Positions 1-9,424 of a stretch of 64,000 bases of DNA are shown piece after piece (the stretch's first letter is position 1; each line of letters begins with the position of its first letter). The stretch is taken from contig NZ_FWFR01000002.1 in assembly GCF_900172325.1 (NCBI RefSeq), positions 186,001-250,000 of the forward strand. Direction: 5' to 3'. This stretch comes from Oceanibacterium hippocampi. Lineage in GTDB: Bacteria > Pseudomonadota > Alphaproteobacteria > Sneathiellales > Sneathiellaceae. The notes under the pieces were generated by a model, which saw nothing but the letters and a program-made list of their open reading frames with translations, made no database searches and was not told where the DNA came from. The position numbers were made by a program, and so were the translations under genes.

Positions 1-2357
1 AGGTCGACGGCGCCTTCCACGAGATCGACGAGGTGCCGACCCTCAACAAGAAGGTGAAGCACGACATCGACGTCGTCGTCGATCGCGTGGTCGTGCGCGA
101 GGGACTGGAAACCCGGCTCGCCGATTCGATCGAGACGGCGCTCGAGCTCGCCGACGGTCTCGCGGTGGCGGAAAACGCCGAGACCGGCGAGCGGACGATC
201 TTCTCGGCCAAGTTCGCCTGCCCCGTTTCCGGCTTCACGATCGAGGAGATCGAGCCGCGCTTGTTCTCCTTCAACAACCCTTCGGGCGCCTGTTCGACCT
301 GCGACGGCCTCGGCACCGAAATGATGTTCGACACGGCGCTGATCGTGCCCGACCCGAAGAAGACCCTGCGCCACGGCGCCGTCGCACCATGGTCGCGCTC
401 GACCTCGCCCTATTACATGCAGACCCTCGACAGCCTGGCGAAACATTACAAGTTCTCGGTCACCGTCCCCTGGGAGGAACTCGACGAGACGGCGCGGCAC
501 GCCATCCTGTTCGGCTCCGGCGGCGTTCCCGTCTCGATGACCTATGACGACGGCCTGCGCAGCTACACCACCAAGAAGCCGTTCGAAGGGGTGATCCCGA
601 ACCTGGAACGGCGCTGGCGGGAAACCGATTCCGCCTGGGTGCGGGAAGAGATGACCCGCTTCCAGAGCATCACCGCCTGCAAGGCGTGCGGCGGCTTCCG
701 CCTGAAGCCGGAGGCGCTCTCGGTCCGCGTCGGTGGCCTGCATATCGGCGAGGTCGGCGAGATGTCGATCGCCGGCGCCTACGAATGGTTCTCGGGGCTT
801 GACGCGATGCTGACCGACAAGCAGCGCGAGATCGCCTACCGGGTCACCAAGGAGATCGGCGACCGGCTCGGTTTCCTGGTCAATGTCGGCCTCGAGTACC
901 TGACGCTGTCGCGCAATTCCGGCACGCTTTCGGGCGGCGAGAGCCAGCGCATCCGGCTCGCCTCGCAGATCGGCTCGGGCCTGACCGGCGTGCTCTATGT
1001 CCTCGACGAGCCGTCGATCGGCCTCCACCAGCGCGACAACGACCGCCTGCTGAAGACGCTCGAACGGCTGCGCGACCTGGGCAACACGGTCATCGTGGTC
1101 GAGCATGACGAGGAGGCCATTCGCGCCGCCGACTATGTCGTCGACATGGGCCCGGCCGCCGGCAAGCATGGCGGCGAGGTGATCGCCGTCGGCACGCCGG
1201 CCGAGGTGATGGCCAACCCGGCCAGCCTGACCGGCCAGTATCTCACCGGGCTCCGCCAGATCCCGCTGCCGGCTGAGCGGCGCAAGGCGTCGCCGAAGCG
1301 GCGCCTGAAGATCGTCGGCGCGCGGGCCAACAACCTGAAGAATGTCGACGCGGAACTGCCGCTCGGCACCTTCACCTGCATCACCGGAGTATCGGGTGGC
1401 GGCAAGTCGACGCTGATCATCGAGACGCTCTACAAGGCGCTCGCCCGGCAGCTCAACGGCGCCCGCGACCTGCCGGCCGATCACGACAGGATCGATGGGC
1501 TAGAATGGCTCGACAAGGTGATCGACATCGACCAGTCGCCGATCGGTCGTACGCCGCGCTCGAATCCGGCAACCTATACCGGCGCCTTCACGCCGATGCG
1601 CGAATGGTTCGCCGGGCTGCCGGAAGCCAAGACGCGCGGCTACAAGCCGGGCCGCTTCTCCTTCAACGTCAAGGGCGGGCGCTGCGAGGCCTGCCAGGGC
1701 GACGGCGTCATCAAGATCGAGATGCATTTCCTGCCCGACGTCTATGTCCAGTGCGACGTCTGCCACGGCCGCCGCTACAACCGGGAAACGCTGGAGATCC
1801 GTTTCCGCGACAAGTCGATCGCCGACGTCCTCGACATGACCGTCGACGAGGCGGCGGACTTCTTCAAGGCGGTGCCGTCGGTCCGCGACAAGTTCGTCAC
1901 CCTGCAGCAGGTCGGCCTCGGCTACATCCATGTCGGCCAGCAGGCGACGACGCTTTCCGGCGGCGAGGCGCAGCGCGTGAAGCTCGCCAAGGAACTGTCC
2001 CGCAAGGCGACCGGGCGTACCCTCTACATTCTTGACGAGCCGACCACGGGGCTGCATTTCGAGGATGTCCGGAAGTTGCTCGAGGTCCTTCAGGCGCTGG
2101 TCGATTCCGGCAACACGGTGCTGGTGATCGAACATAACCTGGAGGTCATCAAGACCGCCGACTGGGTTGTCGATCTCGGGCCCGAGGGCGGCGACAAGGG
2201 CGGCCTTATCGTCGCTTCCGGCACGCCGGAGGATGTCGCCGCCGTGCCCGAAAGCTATACCGGCCAGTATCTGAAGCCGTTGCTCGGCAATCGCGTCGCG
2301 TCGGGAAAATCGGCCAAGGGCGGCGGCAACGGCAAACGCAGCACGGAAGCGGCCTGA
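1..2357 (+). CDS. uvrA: Excinuclease ABC subunit A, 5'-truncated by window edge
   Basis: UvrA is the DNA-damage-sensing ATPase of nucleotide excision repair. It binds distorted DNA as a dimer and loads UvrB. The reading frame is open from base 3, so about the first fifth of the usual roughly 950-residue protein lies outside the window. Visible features are the ABC signature [12 protein letters not shown] with the D-loop LDEPSIGLH, a second Walker A ([10 protein letters not shown], with Gly where the textbook motif has Ser), the zinc finger CEACQGDG...CDVCHGRR, and the second signature [12 protein letters not shown] with LDEPTTGLH. The C-terminus is a Lys/Gly-rich tail. trmFO follows after 24 bp. 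The identification is certain. Confidence 0.98.
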   Translation, partial: VDGAFHEIDEVPTLNKKVKHDIDVVVDRVVVREGLETRLADSIETALELADGLAVAENAETGERTIFSAKFACPVSGFTIEEIEPRLFSFNNPSGACSTCDGLGTEMMFDTALIVPDPKKTLRHGAVAPWSRSTSPYYMQTLDSLAKHYKFSVTVPWEELDETARHAILFGSGGVPVSMTYDDGLRSYTTKKPFEGVIPNLERRWRETDSAWVREEMTRFQSITACKACGGFRLKPEALSVRVGGLHIGEVGEMSIAGAYEWFSGLDAMLTDKQREIAYRVTKEIGDRLGFLVNVGLEYLTLSRNSGTLSGGESQRIRLASQIGSGLTGVLYVLDEPSIGLHQRDNDRLLKTLERLRDLGNTVIVVEHDEEAIRAADYVVDMGPAAGKHGGEVIAVGTPAEVMANPASLTGQYLTGLRQIPLPAERRKASPKRRLKIVGARANNLKNVDAELPLGTFTCITGVSGGGKSTLIIETLYKALARQLNGARDLPADHDRIDGLEWLDKVIDIDQSPIGRTPRSNPATYTGAFTPMREWFAGLPEAKTRGYKPGRFSFNVKGGRCEACQGDGVIKIEMHFLPDVYVQCDVCHGRRYNRETLEIRFRDKSIADVLDMTVDEAADFFKAVPSVRDKFVTLQQVGLGYIHVGQQATTLSGGEAQRVKLAKELSRKATGRTLYILDEPTTGLHFEDVRKLLEVLQALVDSGNTVLVIEHNLEVIKTADWVVDLGPEGGDKGGLIVASGTPEDVAAVPESYTGQYLKPLLGNRVASGKSAKGGGNGKRSTEAA

Positions 2358-2381
2358 CGCCGCCCGGCAGGAGCATCAGCG

Positions 2382-3731
2382 ATGAGCAACCAGGAAATGC
2401 AGCCCATCCATGTCGTCGGCGGCGGTCTCGCCGGCAGCGAGGCGGCCTGGCAGATCGCCCGTCTCGGCGTGCCCGTCATGCTGCACGAGATGCGTCCGAT
2501 CCGCGGCACCGACGCGCACCAGACCGACGGCCTGGCCGAACTGGTCTGCTCGAACTCGTTCCGTTCCGACGATGTCGAGAACAACGCGGTCGGCCTGCTG
2601 CACGAGGAGATGCGGCGGGCGGATTCGCTGATCCTGCAATGCGGCGATCGCCACAAGGTGCCGGCCGGCGGCGCGCTCGCGGTCGACCGGGAGGCCTTCT
2701 CCGAGGCGGTCGGCGCGGCGCTGGCCGATCATCCCCTGGTCACCGTCGAACGCGGCGAGATCGAGGGGCTGCCGCCCGAGACGTGGGATTCGACCATCAT
2801 CGCCACCGGTCCGCTGACCTCGCCGGCGCTGGCCGAGGCGATCCGCGATCTTACCGGCGAGAAGTCGCTCGCCTTCTTCGATGCCATCGCGCCGATCGTC
2901 TACAAGGACAGCATCGACTTTTCCAAGGCCTGGTACCAGTCGCGCTACGACAAGGGCGACGGCGCCGACTACATCAACTGTCCGCTGGACAAGGCGGGCT
3001 ACGAGGCCTTCATCGAGGCCCTGCTGGCTGCCGACACGGCGCTCGCCAAGGAATGGGAAGGTACGCCCTATTTCGACGGCTGCCTGCCGATCGAGGTGAT
3101 GGCCGAACGCGGCCCGGAAACCCTCCGCTTCGGACCGATGAAGCCGGTCGGCCTGACCAACCCGCACAGCGGCGAGGATGCCTACGCGGTGGTGCAGCTG
3201 CGCCAGGACAACAAGCTCGGCACGCTCTACAACATGGTCGGCTTCCAGACGAAGCTGAAGCACGGCGCCCAGGTCGAGATCTTCCGCGCCATCCCGGGCC
3301 TCGAGAATGCCCGCTTCGCGCGGCTTGGCGGCCTGCACCGCAATACCTTCCTGAACAGCCCGACCCTGCTCGATCCCACCCTGCGCCTGAAGGCGGCGCC
3401 CCGGCTGCGCTTTGCCGGGCAGATCACCGGGGTCGAGGGCTATGTGGAAAGCGCCGCGATCGGCCTGCTGGCGGGACGCTTCGCCGCCGCCGAACGGCTC
3501 GGCCAGGAACCGTCGATGCCACCGCGGACGACCGCCTTCGGCGCCCTCATCGACCATATCACCGGCGGCGCACACGCCGAGACGTTCCAGCCGATGAACG
3601 TCAATTTCGGGCTTTTCCCGCCGCTCGAGGGCCGCAAGATGCGGAAGCGCGAGCGGCGTCCGGCAATGGCCCGGCGCGCGCTCGACGATCTCGCTGGCTG
3701 GCTCGGCCAGAACCGGGCGGCGGCGGAATAG
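2382..3731 (+). CDS. trmFO: Methylenetetrahydrofolate--tRNA-(uracil-5-)-methyltransferase
   Basis: TrmFO makes 5-methyluridine at position 54 of the tRNA T-loop. It uses 5,10-methylenetetrahydrofolate as carbon donor and FADH2 as reductant. The 449-residue length is normal for the family. The N-terminus carries the FAD-binding motif [14 protein letters not shown] at about residues 11-24, followed by the family block [28 protein letters not shown]. Family blocks [12 protein letters not shown] and [16 protein letters not shown] are also present. The ATG is preceded by GGCAGGAG at good spacing. It probably shares the uvrA transcript, although the two functions are unrelated. Confidence 0.96.
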   Translation: MSNQEMQPIHVVGGGLAGSEAAWQIARLGVPVMLHEMRPIRGTDAHQTDGLAELVCSNSFRSDDVENNAVGLLHEEMRRADSLILQCGDRHKVPAGGALAVDREAFSEAVGAALADHPLVTVERGEIEGLPPETWDSTIIATGPLTSPALAEAIRDLTGEKSLAFFDAIAPIVYKDSIDFSKAWYQSRYDKGDGADYINCPLDKAGYEAFIEALLAADTALAKEWEGTPYFDGCLPIEVMAERGPETLRFGPMKPVGLTNPHSGEDAYAVVQLRQDNKLGTLYNMVGFQTKLKHGAQVEIFRAIPGLENARFARLGGLHRNTFLNSPTLLDPTLRLKAAPRLRFAGQITGVEGYVESAAIGLLAGRFAAAERLGQEPSMPPRTTAFGALIDHITGGAHAETFQPMNVNFGLFPPLEGRKMRKRERRPAMARRALDDLAGWLGQNRAAAE

Positions 3732-3751
3732 CGTTCAGGCGATCGCGGGAC

Positions 3752-3788
3752 AAAAAAAGAACCGGGCTGCGGGGGACTCGCAGCCCGG
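3752..3788 (-). terminator. Strong intrinsic terminator, minus strand
   Basis: Read on the minus strand this is a perfect 10-bp stem, CCGGGCTGCG / CGCAGCCCGG, with a 7-nt loop, followed by TTCTTTTTTT. On the plus strand the A-run precedes the hairpin and no T-run follows, so it works for minus-strand transcription only. It ends either the transcript of the NDUFAF6-like gene 248 bp upstream or an independent small RNA. Confidence 0.85.
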
Positions 3789-3945
3789 CCTAGACAGGTG
3801 TCCGATGTTGGGATCCGGGACTGGGTCACTCGCAATGAGCGCATCGGACACCCGGAAAACTCTACGCTTACCTACTGACCCGCCAGAGCCTTGGGACAGA
3901 CGTCTCTGGCTTCATGCCTACCCTTGCAGGCGGTGTGCCAGAATC
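3789..3945 (-). ncRNA. Candidate structured small RNA or 3'UTR, family not recognised
   Basis: On the minus strand, a run of hairpins precedes the terminator at 3752-3788. From 5' to 3' they are a CTGGC...GCCAG stem with an inner GCCT/AGGC stem, a perfect 7-bp stem GCCAGAG/CTCTGGC, and a perfect 11-bp stem GGTGTCCGATG/CATCGGACACC enclosing 34 nt. No ORF covers it. It lacks the landmarks of SRP RNA (GGUCAGGUCCGGAAGGAAGCAGCC core), RNase P RNA and tmRNA (no T-loop). A divergent 6S-like RNA is possible but not shown. It could also be a long structured 3'UTR of the upstream minus-strand gene. Confidence 0.45.
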
Positions 3946-4035
3946 GTTGTCGTTTGATTTCAATGGTTTGGCGGATTCGTTAACCATAGGGCGAATCGGC
4001 CTGTAAAGGACTCCGACGGATTCGCCGCCGCGCCG

Positions 4036-4908
4036 TCAGTAGCGTCGGGCGAGAGCATACCAGGCGAGACGGAGCGGCTTGCCGACGCCACGGCGGATCT
4101 GGCTCGCGGCATTCGGATCATAGCCGGACCGCTTCAGATCCCGGAGATGCAGATCGGCAAGGGTCGCCGGGAGCAGCACCGGGATGGCCCGTGACGGGAG
4201 CGGACCGGGTACGGCGCGCGCCTCGGCCAGCAGGTCCCGCGCCCGCTCGGCCACCGGGCGGATCGCCGCCGGAAGACGGTCTCCGCCGCCGCCGCCGTGC
4301 AACTCATGCGGGTCGAGTCCCGCCTGCGCCAGCAGCGGAGCCGGGAGCAGGACCAGGCCATGGCGCCCCTGGAACGGCGCCGCGCGCGCGATGCCGAGCA
4401 ACGCCCAGGCGGTGCCGACGGCGTCGGCCGCCCGTTCGGCGGCGCCATCGTCGGCGGCCTCGACCGCTGCGAGCATCATCCGGGCAAGCCCGCCGCCGGT
4501 GGCCCGCGCATAATCGACGAGTGCGCCTTCGTCGGCGCTGGGTTCCGGCTCGAGGTCGCGTTTCCGGGCCTCGATCTGGGCGAGCAGCGGCGCGGAACCG
4601 ACGGTCCCGTGCAGGCCGCTGGCGGCGAGCGCCTCGACCACCGGATGGCCGCGAATCCTGCCGCCGTCGAGCGCCTCGATCGCCTCGCGCCACCATTGCA
4701 GGCGGATGAGACCGAGCATCGGTTCGCTTACCTGTTCGCGGATGCGCGCCAGTTCCAGGTTGAAGGCAAGCGCCGCGAAATAGCGTGGCCGCAGGGCGTC
4801 CGGGACGAACAGGCCGCAGAGGTAGCGGTCATGGTCGCCGTCCCGCACCAGGCTGGCGCACATGGTGCCGTCATCGCCCTTGCCGGCTGCTTTGCCGCTC
4901 TCGTTCAT
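4036..4908 (-). CDS. Squalene/phytoene synthase-fold protein, NDUFAF6-like
   Basis: This 290-residue protein belongs to the squalene/phytoene synthase superfamily but lacks the Asp-rich prenyl-diphosphate motifs. Where active enzymes have DDxxD it reads LARIREQVSEP. Where they have the second Asp motif it reads LGIARAAPFQGRHGLVLLP, which resembles the CLRATPYHG..KVFLP block of NDUFAF6. The RLQWWREAIEAL block at about residues 70-81 is typical of this subgroup. By analogy with NDUFAF6 (C8orf38) it may assist biogenesis of the membrane arm of respiratory complex I rather than make squalene. The neighbouring NDUFAF3-like gene supports this. It is transcribed divergently from sodB. Confidence 0.8.
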   Translation of the reverse strand: MNESGKAAGKGDDGTMCASLVRDGDHDRYLCGLFVPDALRPRYFAALAFNLELARIREQVSEPMLGLIRLQWWREAIEALDGGRIRGHPVVEALAASGLHGTVGSAPLLAQIEARKRDLEPEPSADEGALVDYARATGGGLARMMLAAVEAADDGAAERAADAVGTAWALLGIARAAPFQGRHGLVLLPAPLLAQAGLDPHELHGGGGGDRLPAAIRPVAERARDLLAEARAVPGPLPSRAIPVLLPATLADLHLRDLKRSGYDPNAASQIRRGVGKPLRLAWYALARRY

Positions 4909-5180
4909 CGCCTCGCCGTTTCCTTGTCCGTTGCCGCGCCCCGGCCCGACCGTTCGTCCTCGGGCCCCTCACCTAACGCAGTTGGCGGGAAAACCCAATC
5001 GCCGGTCGCCCCCGGCCGCGTCCGCAACGCTGTCGGCCGGGATCGGCTATTGACAGTCCCTCCACCGGCCATGCAAAACCGGTACGATAGCGTTCCGTCC
5101 GAATGCGGCCGAAGCTGTCGCGAAGCCGCTACGGTGTCCGGTTACGCTCATTCCATTCCCCTAGAGAAAAGAAGGCTGAC
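4909..5180. promoter_or_regulatory. Divergent intergenic region upstream of sodB
   Basis: These 272 bp separate the minus-strand NDUFAF6-like gene from sodB and must carry both promoters. A consensus -35-like TTGACA lies at about 5050 on the plus strand, but no good -10 hexamer follows at 16-18 bp. I see no Fur-like or OxyR-like palindrome. The sodB ribosome binding site, AGAAAAGAAGG, ends about 7 nt before its ATG. Confidence 0.35.
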
Positions 5181-5780
5181 ATGACCATAGAGTTACCGAA
5201 TCTGCCCTATGACAAGGCCGCGCTCGAACCCCACATCTCCGCGCGGACGCTTGAGTTCCATCATGGCAAGCATCACCAGACCTATGTCACGAACCTCAAC
5301 AAGATGATCGAGGGCACGGACCTCGCCGGCGCCTCGCTCGAGGCGATCATCAAGGCCTCGGCCGGCAAGGCCGACAAGGCCGGCATCTTCAACAATGCCG
5401 CCCAGGTCTGGAACCACACCTTCTACTGGAACAGCATGGCGCCTAAGGGCGGCGGCAAGCCGACCGGGGCAATCGCCGCGAAGATCGATTCCGATCTCGG
5501 CGGCTATGACGCCTTCGCCGAGGCCTTCAAGAACGCCGGCGCGACGCAGTTCGGCAGCGGCTGGGCCTGGCTGGTTCTCGACGGCGGCAAGCTCAAGGTG
5601 ACCAAGACCCCGAACGCCGACCTGCCGCTCGCGCATGGCCAGACGGCAATCCTGACCGCCGACGTCTGGGAGCATGCCTATTACCTCGACTACCAGAACC
5701 GTCGTCCGGACTACCTCGCGACGTTCCTGTCGTCGCTGGTGAACTGGGACTTCGCCAACGCCAACCTCGCCGCCGCCTGA
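5181..5780 (+). CDS. sodB: Superoxide dismutase, Fe-type
   Basis: SodB dismutates superoxide to hydrogen peroxide and oxygen in the cytoplasm. The protein is 199 residues. Metal ligands are visible in EFHHGKHHQTYV (first His), NHTFYWNSM (second His) and DVWEHAYYLDYQN (Asp and third His). The AAQVWNHTFYW context and FGSGWAWLV favour the iron-dependent rather than the manganese-dependent subgroup. The frame is open upstream to 5103, but the ATG at 5181 has a purine-rich binding site and begins the family-typical MTIELPNLPYDKAALEPHIS. It sits between two putative complex I assembly factors, a plausible place for a gene handling respiratory-chain superoxide. Confidence 0.96.
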   Translation: MTIELPNLPYDKAALEPHISARTLEFHHGKHHQTYVTNLNKMIEGTDLAGASLEAIIKASAGKADKAGIFNNAAQVWNHTFYWNSMAPKGGGKPTGAIAAKIDSDLGGYDAFAEAFKNAGATQFGSGWAWLVLDGGKLKVTKTPNADLPLAHGQTAILTADVWEHAYYLDYQNRRPDYLATFLSSLVNWDFANANLAAA

Positions 5781-5813
5781 CCTCAGGCGACGGGAAGCCG
5801 ACAGACCGCCACG

Positions 5814-6191
5814 TCAGTCGACGGCGATCAGCGCCGCGGCGACGCGGCGGTCTTCGAGCAGCAGCACGTTGAATGTCCGTGCCGCCGCACCGCTGTCCAT
5901 GACATCGGTGACGATGCCCGCGCTGCGAATGCGGGCCCTGATTTCCGGATCGAGAAAAGCCGGTGCCGCACCGGCGCCGATCAGCAGGATCTCGACCGCC
6001 GGCGCGGCCGCGAGCACCGGCTCGAGACTGGCGATGTCGAGATCGGCGAAGGCCGTCACCGGCCAGGCAACGGTGCGATCGGGAAAGACCAGCACGGATC
6101 CGGCATGGGCGGTGCCGGCGACCCGGAAGCCGCCGTCGCCGTAGCCGTTGATCAGTTGGCGGCCGCTGGCGAGCCGCGGGGTGATATCCAT
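5814..6191 (-). CDS. Mth938-like (DUF498) domain protein, NDUFAF3 homologue
   Basis: This 125-residue protein consists of a single Mth938-like domain (DUF498/DUF598). Recognisable blocks are INGYGDGGFRV at the N-terminus, then VLVFPDRTVAWPV, EILLIGAG and GIVTDVMDSGAAARTFNVLLLEDRRVAAALIAV. The human relative NDUFAF3 is a complex I assembly factor. In bacteria these genes often lie beside sec genes, as here, where secDF is 88 bp upstream in the same direction. A role in assembling or inserting respiratory membrane proteins is inferred from homology and context; no catalytic residues are known. Confidence 0.85.
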   Translation of the reverse strand: MDITPRLASGRQLINGYGDGGFRVAGTAHAGSVLVFPDRTVAWPVTAFADLDIASLEPVLAAAPAVEILLIGAGAAPAFLDPEIRARIRSAGIVTDVMDSGAAARTFNVLLLEDRRVAAALIAVD

Positions 6192-6279
6192 GGCCGGAAC
6201 CTGTTTCGTTCGCCGGGCGATTGGAACGGCGGACCAGCCCGCGAGCCGGCCACCGTTCCCCGTGATGTTCAGGCCGACG

Positions 6280-8823
6280 TCAGGCCTTGCTCGATGCCTT
6301 GCCGGCCGCGTCCTCGTCGTCTTCGAGGCGCTTTCGGTCGACGCCGAAGACCATCAGCAGCGGCGACGCGACGAAGATCGACGAATAGGTACCGACGAAG
6401 ATGCCCCAGATCATCGCCGCCGCGAAACCCCGGATCACCTCGCCGCCGAAGAAGTAGAGCGCGAAAAGCGCCAGCAGCGTGGTGAACGAGGTGAGCGTTG
6501 TCCGCGACAGGGTCTCGTTGATCGACTGATCGAGAAGATCCGCGATTCCCATAGTCTTGTATTTTCGCAGATTCTCGCGAATCCGGTCATAGACCACGAC
6601 GGTATCGTTGATCGAATAGCCGACGATGGTGAGGATCGCCGCCACCGACGCCAGGTTGAATTCGAGCCCGGTGATCGAGAACATCCCGATCGTCAGTATG
6701 ACGTCGTGGACGATCGCGATCACGGCGCCGACCGAGAACTGCCATTCGAAACGGAACCAGATATAGATCAGCATCGCCGCTATGGCGACGGCCACCGCCT
6801 CGATCGCCGTCCAGATCAGTTCCTCTGACACCGTTGGTCCGACGAACTCGATTCGTCGATACGACAGATCCGTGCCGAAATTGGCCTCCAGTGAATCCTT
6901 GACCTGGGTCACCGCGATGTTCTGCGCGTCGTCTCCACCCGGCTGACGCTCGACGCGGATCAGGATGTCGTCGTCGGCACCGAAATTCTGCAATGCCACA
7001 TCGCCGAGGCCGAGACCGCCGAGGGTCGAGCGCATCACGCTCAGGTCGGCCGCTTCCGGGAAGCCGACCTCCATGAGAATGCCGCCCTCGAAGTCGATGC
7101 CGCGATTGAGGCCGGGGCCGGCGAACATCGCCATCGATCCGATGCCGAGCGCTATCGACAGGGCAAACGCAACGAGGCGCATCTTGATGAAGGGCACCGT
7201 GGTGCTCTTGGGCACGAGCCGGAGCTTCCATTCCGGAAGCACCTTCGGCCGCTTGCGCCGGATCCAGGTGGCGAGGATCAGCCGGGTCAGCAGGATCGCC
7301 GTGAACATCGAGCTGGCGACACCGATGCCGAGCGTCACCGCGAAGCCGCGCACCGGGCCCGAGCCCATGGTGAACAGGATCAGCGCCGCGATCATGGTCG
7401 TGACGTTGGCGTCGATGATCGTCGTAAAAGCCTGCCGATATCCGGATTCGATGGCGTTGAGCGGACTCTTGCCGGCCCGCGATTCCTCGCGAATACGTTC
7501 GAAGATCAGGACGTTGGCGTCGACCGCCATGCCGATGGTCAGGATGATGCCGGCGATGCCAGGCAGTGTCAGCGTCGCCTGCAGAAGCGACAGCGCCCCG
7601 GCGAGCACGAGCAGGTTGACCAGCAACGCGACGTTCGCGGCCAGTCCGAACAGGCCATAGGCCATGAACATGAAGACCATGACGATCGCGATCGCCAGGA
7701 TACTCGCGATGATGCCCGCGTCGATCGAATCGGCGCCAAGATCGGGGCCGACGCTGCGTTCCTCGAGAATCGTGAGCGGTGCCGGTAGTGCGCCCGAACG
7801 GAGCAGCAAGGCCAGTTCGTTCGCGCTCGCGACGGTGAAGCTGCCGCTGATCTCGGCGCTGCCGCCCAGGATGGGTTCCCGAATCACGGGCGCGCTGATC
7901 ACCTTGCCGTCGAGGACGATGGCGAATGGCCGGCCGACGTTCTCCGCCGTGGTGTTGGCGAAGCGTTTTGCGCCGGCGCTGTCGAAACGGATGGTGACGA
8001 CCGCCTGGCCGTCGCGGAACGTCGGCTGTGCGTCGATCAGGTTGTCGCCCGGCACCATGATCCGCTTCTTGATCACGTAGGGGCGCGGATTGTCGGGATC
8101 CTCGCTCGGCAGGATCTCGGACCCGGCCGGCGCCCGCGCCGCGGTCGGATCGGCATTGGTATCGACGAGCCGGAAGTTCATCTTCGCGGTCTTGCCGATC
8201 ACGTTCTTGAGCTGAGCCGGATCATCGTAACCCGGCACCTGCACCAGGATGCGGTCGGCGCCCTGGCGCTGGATCGACGGTTCGGAAACGCCCAGTTCGT
8301 TGACGCGCTTGCGCACCACCTCGATTGACTGTTCCACCGCCGACTTGAGGCGCAGCGACAGGGCCGCCTCGGTGAAGTCGAGGCGGATCGTGTCGCCGTC
8401 CTGGCTGACGTCGATGTCGCGACCGCCGCCGCCGCCGAACAGGTTGCCGTTGATCGGCGCCGCGAGGCCGCGCAGCCGCTCGTAGGCCATATCGACCTGG
8501 GCGGAATCGCGGATTGTAAGGTGGACGGTCGTACCGTCGTTGCCGAGACCCGTGTAGCCGATCTTCGGGTCGTCGCGCAGTTCGTCGCGGACCCGGTCCT
8601 CAAGCGCCTCGAGCTGTTCCTTCAGAACCGCCTCGGTGCCGACCTGCAGCAGGAGATGCGAGCCGCCGCGCAGGTCGAGGCCGAGATTCAGCTGCTTGTG
8701 AGGCAGCCAGTCCGGCAGCACCGACGCCTGCTCGCGGGTGAGCAGGTTCGGGGCGGAGAACAGCAGCCCCAGCAGGCAGACGCCGAGAACGAGGGCGGTC
8801 TTCCACTTGGGGAAAAACAGCAT
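6280..8823 (-). CDS. secDF: Protein translocase subunit SecDF (fused SecD-SecF)
   Basis: SecDF uses the proton gradient to pull proteins through the SecYEG channel from the periplasmic side. The 847 residues form one polypeptide with a SecD half (about 1-530) and a SecF half (about 540-847). Landmarks are LNLGLDLRGGSHLLL near the N-terminus, GMAVDANVLIFERIREE for the SecD transmembrane block, GIDFEGGILMEVGF at the start of the SecF periplasmic region, and GYSINDTVVVYDRIREN for the SecF core. Each half has six predicted membrane segments in family members. yajC lies 12 bp upstream in the same direction, giving the usual yajC-secD-secF operon with the latter two fused. Confidence 0.97.
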   Translation of the reverse strand: MLFFPKWKTALVLGVCLLGLLFSAPNLLTREQASVLPDWLPHKQLNLGLDLRGGSHLLLQVGTEAVLKEQLEALEDRVRDELRDDPKIGYTGLGNDGTTVHLTIRDSAQVDMAYERLRGLAAPINGNLFGGGGGRDIDVSQDGDTIRLDFTEAALSLRLKSAVEQSIEVVRKRVNELGVSEPSIQRQGADRILVQVPGYDDPAQLKNVIGKTAKMNFRLVDTNADPTAARAPAGSEILPSEDPDNPRPYVIKKRIMVPGDNLIDAQPTFRDGQAVVTIRFDSAGAKRFANTTAENVGRPFAIVLDGKVISAPVIREPILGGSAEISGSFTVASANELALLLRSGALPAPLTILEERSVGPDLGADSIDAGIIASILAIAIVMVFMFMAYGLFGLAANVALLVNLLVLAGALSLLQATLTLPGIAGIILTIGMAVDANVLIFERIREESRAGKSPLNAIESGYRQAFTTIIDANVTTMIAALILFTMGSGPVRGFAVTLGIGVASSMFTAILLTRLILATWIRRKRPKVLPEWKLRLVPKSTTVPFIKMRLVAFALSIALGIGSMAMFAGPGLNRGIDFEGGILMEVGFPEAADLSVMRSTLGGLGLGDVALQNFGADDDILIRVERQPGGDDAQNIAVTQVKDSLEANFGTDLSYRRIEFVGPTVSEELIWTAIEAVAVAIAAMLIYIWFRFEWQFSVGAVIAIVHDVILTIGMFSITGLEFNLASVAAILTIVGYSINDTVVVYDRIRENLRKYKTMGIADLLDQSINETLSRTTLTSFTTLLALFALYFFGGEVIRGFAAAMIWGIFVGTYSSIFVASPLLMVFGVDRKRLEDDEDAAGKASSKA

Positions 8824-8835
8824 CGTGTGCGCGCC

Positions 8836-9231
8836 CTACTTCTTGAGACGGGAGAGCATGCCGCCCTTTTTCTCGCCATCGCCCGAAGCGGCCGGCTTGG
8901 CCGGCTCGTCGGGGCCCGCCTCGCCGCGGCTGCGAACCTCGGCGATGGTACCGCGCACGATGTTCACGCGCACGCCCTCGGCCAGTTCGACCTGGACCAC
9001 GCCGTCTTCCTTGACGCGGATCACCTTGCCGATCATGCCGCCGCCGGTGACGATCGTGTCGCCGCGACGCACGGCCTCGATCATGGCCTTATGTTCCTTG
9101 GCGCGCTTTTGCTGCGGCCGGATCAGAAGGAAGTAGAAGACAACGAAAATCAGGATGAGCGGAAGTATCGAGACGATATCGAAACCGCCCGCACCACCCG
9201 CCGCCTGTGCATATGCCGGCGAAATCAACAT
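8836..9231 (-). CDS. yajC: Preprotein translocase subunit YajC
   Basis: YajC is a small inner-membrane accessory of SecDF. The protein has one membrane segment (IVSILPLILIFVVFYFLLI) followed by the diagnostic RPQQKRAKEHKAMI and a soluble domain with GDTIVTGGGMIGKVIRV. Two starts are possible: GTG at 9240 or ATG at 9231. AAGG lies 8 nt before the ATG but directly against the GTG, so I choose the ATG (131 residues). The C-terminus is Lys/Gly-rich. It is the first gene of the yajC-secDF operon, expressed from the promoter at 9267-9294. Confidence 0.95.
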   Translation of the reverse strand: MLISPAYAQAAGGAGGFDIVSILPLILIFVVFYFLLIRPQQKRAKEHKAMIEAVRRGDTIVTGGGMIGKVIRVKEDGVVQVELAEGVRVNIVRGTIAEVRSRGEAGPDEPAKPAASGDGEKKGGMLSRLKK

Positions 9232-9266
9232 CAGGGCCACCTTGAGACTGGCAGAAAGACGGGCGG

Positions 9267-9294
9267 ACTATAACGATCCGCCTCGTGAATGCAA
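9267..9294 (-). promoter_or_regulatory. Probable promoter of yajC-secDF
   Basis: On the minus strand TTGCAT and TATAGT are separated by 16 bp and lie upstream of yajC. The -10 is close to consensus. Together with the opposing promoter at 9355-9382 it forms a compact divergent control region. Assignment is by motif and position only. Confidence 0.5.
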
Positions 9295-9354
9295 ACTCCG
9301 ATGGTGGCGCCGCGGGACGGCACCGGCCACGACCCCGGATGTGGTGTCGGCGGA

Positions 9355-9382
9355 TTGACGGCGCAACCGCCTATGCTAGGGT
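9355..9382 (+). promoter_or_regulatory. Probable promoter of the DUF815 ATPase gene
   Basis: TTGACG and TAGGGT are spaced 16 bp apart on the plus strand, ending 42 bp before the GTG start at 9425. The -35 matches the consensus well and the -10 is moderate. No operator-like repeat is evident. Confidence 0.45.
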
Positions 9383-9424
9383 CTCGCGGATCTTTTGCCC
9401 CCCAGTCATGGAACCTGAGAACCG

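Larger units (their letters stand above)
3732..4035. other. 304-bp intergenic region between trmFO and the NDUFAF6-like gene
   Basis: The two flanking genes converge here, and no coding potential is apparent. Most of the region is taken up by inverted repeats. They are 3762-3788 (a terminator stem), 3797-3807 pairing with 3842-3852 (a perfect 11-bp arm), and 3882-3888 pairing with 3904-3910. They read best as a minus-strand structured RNA ending in an intrinsic terminator, and are annotated separately. There is no comparable plus-strand T-run for trmFO. Confidence 0.6.

Noticed and set aside
3752-3945. SRP RNA, RNase P RNA or tmRNA
   Set aside because: None of the invariant cores (SRP GGUCAGGUCCGGAAGGAAGC-like loop, RNase P GAGGAAAGUCC-like block, tmRNA T-loop with CCA) is present.
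4036-4908. Authentic squalene or phytoene synthase (hopanoid or carotenoid pathway)
   Set aside because: Both Asp-rich diphosphate-binding motifs are missing and no other terpenoid genes are near; the motif pattern fits the NDUFAF6 group.
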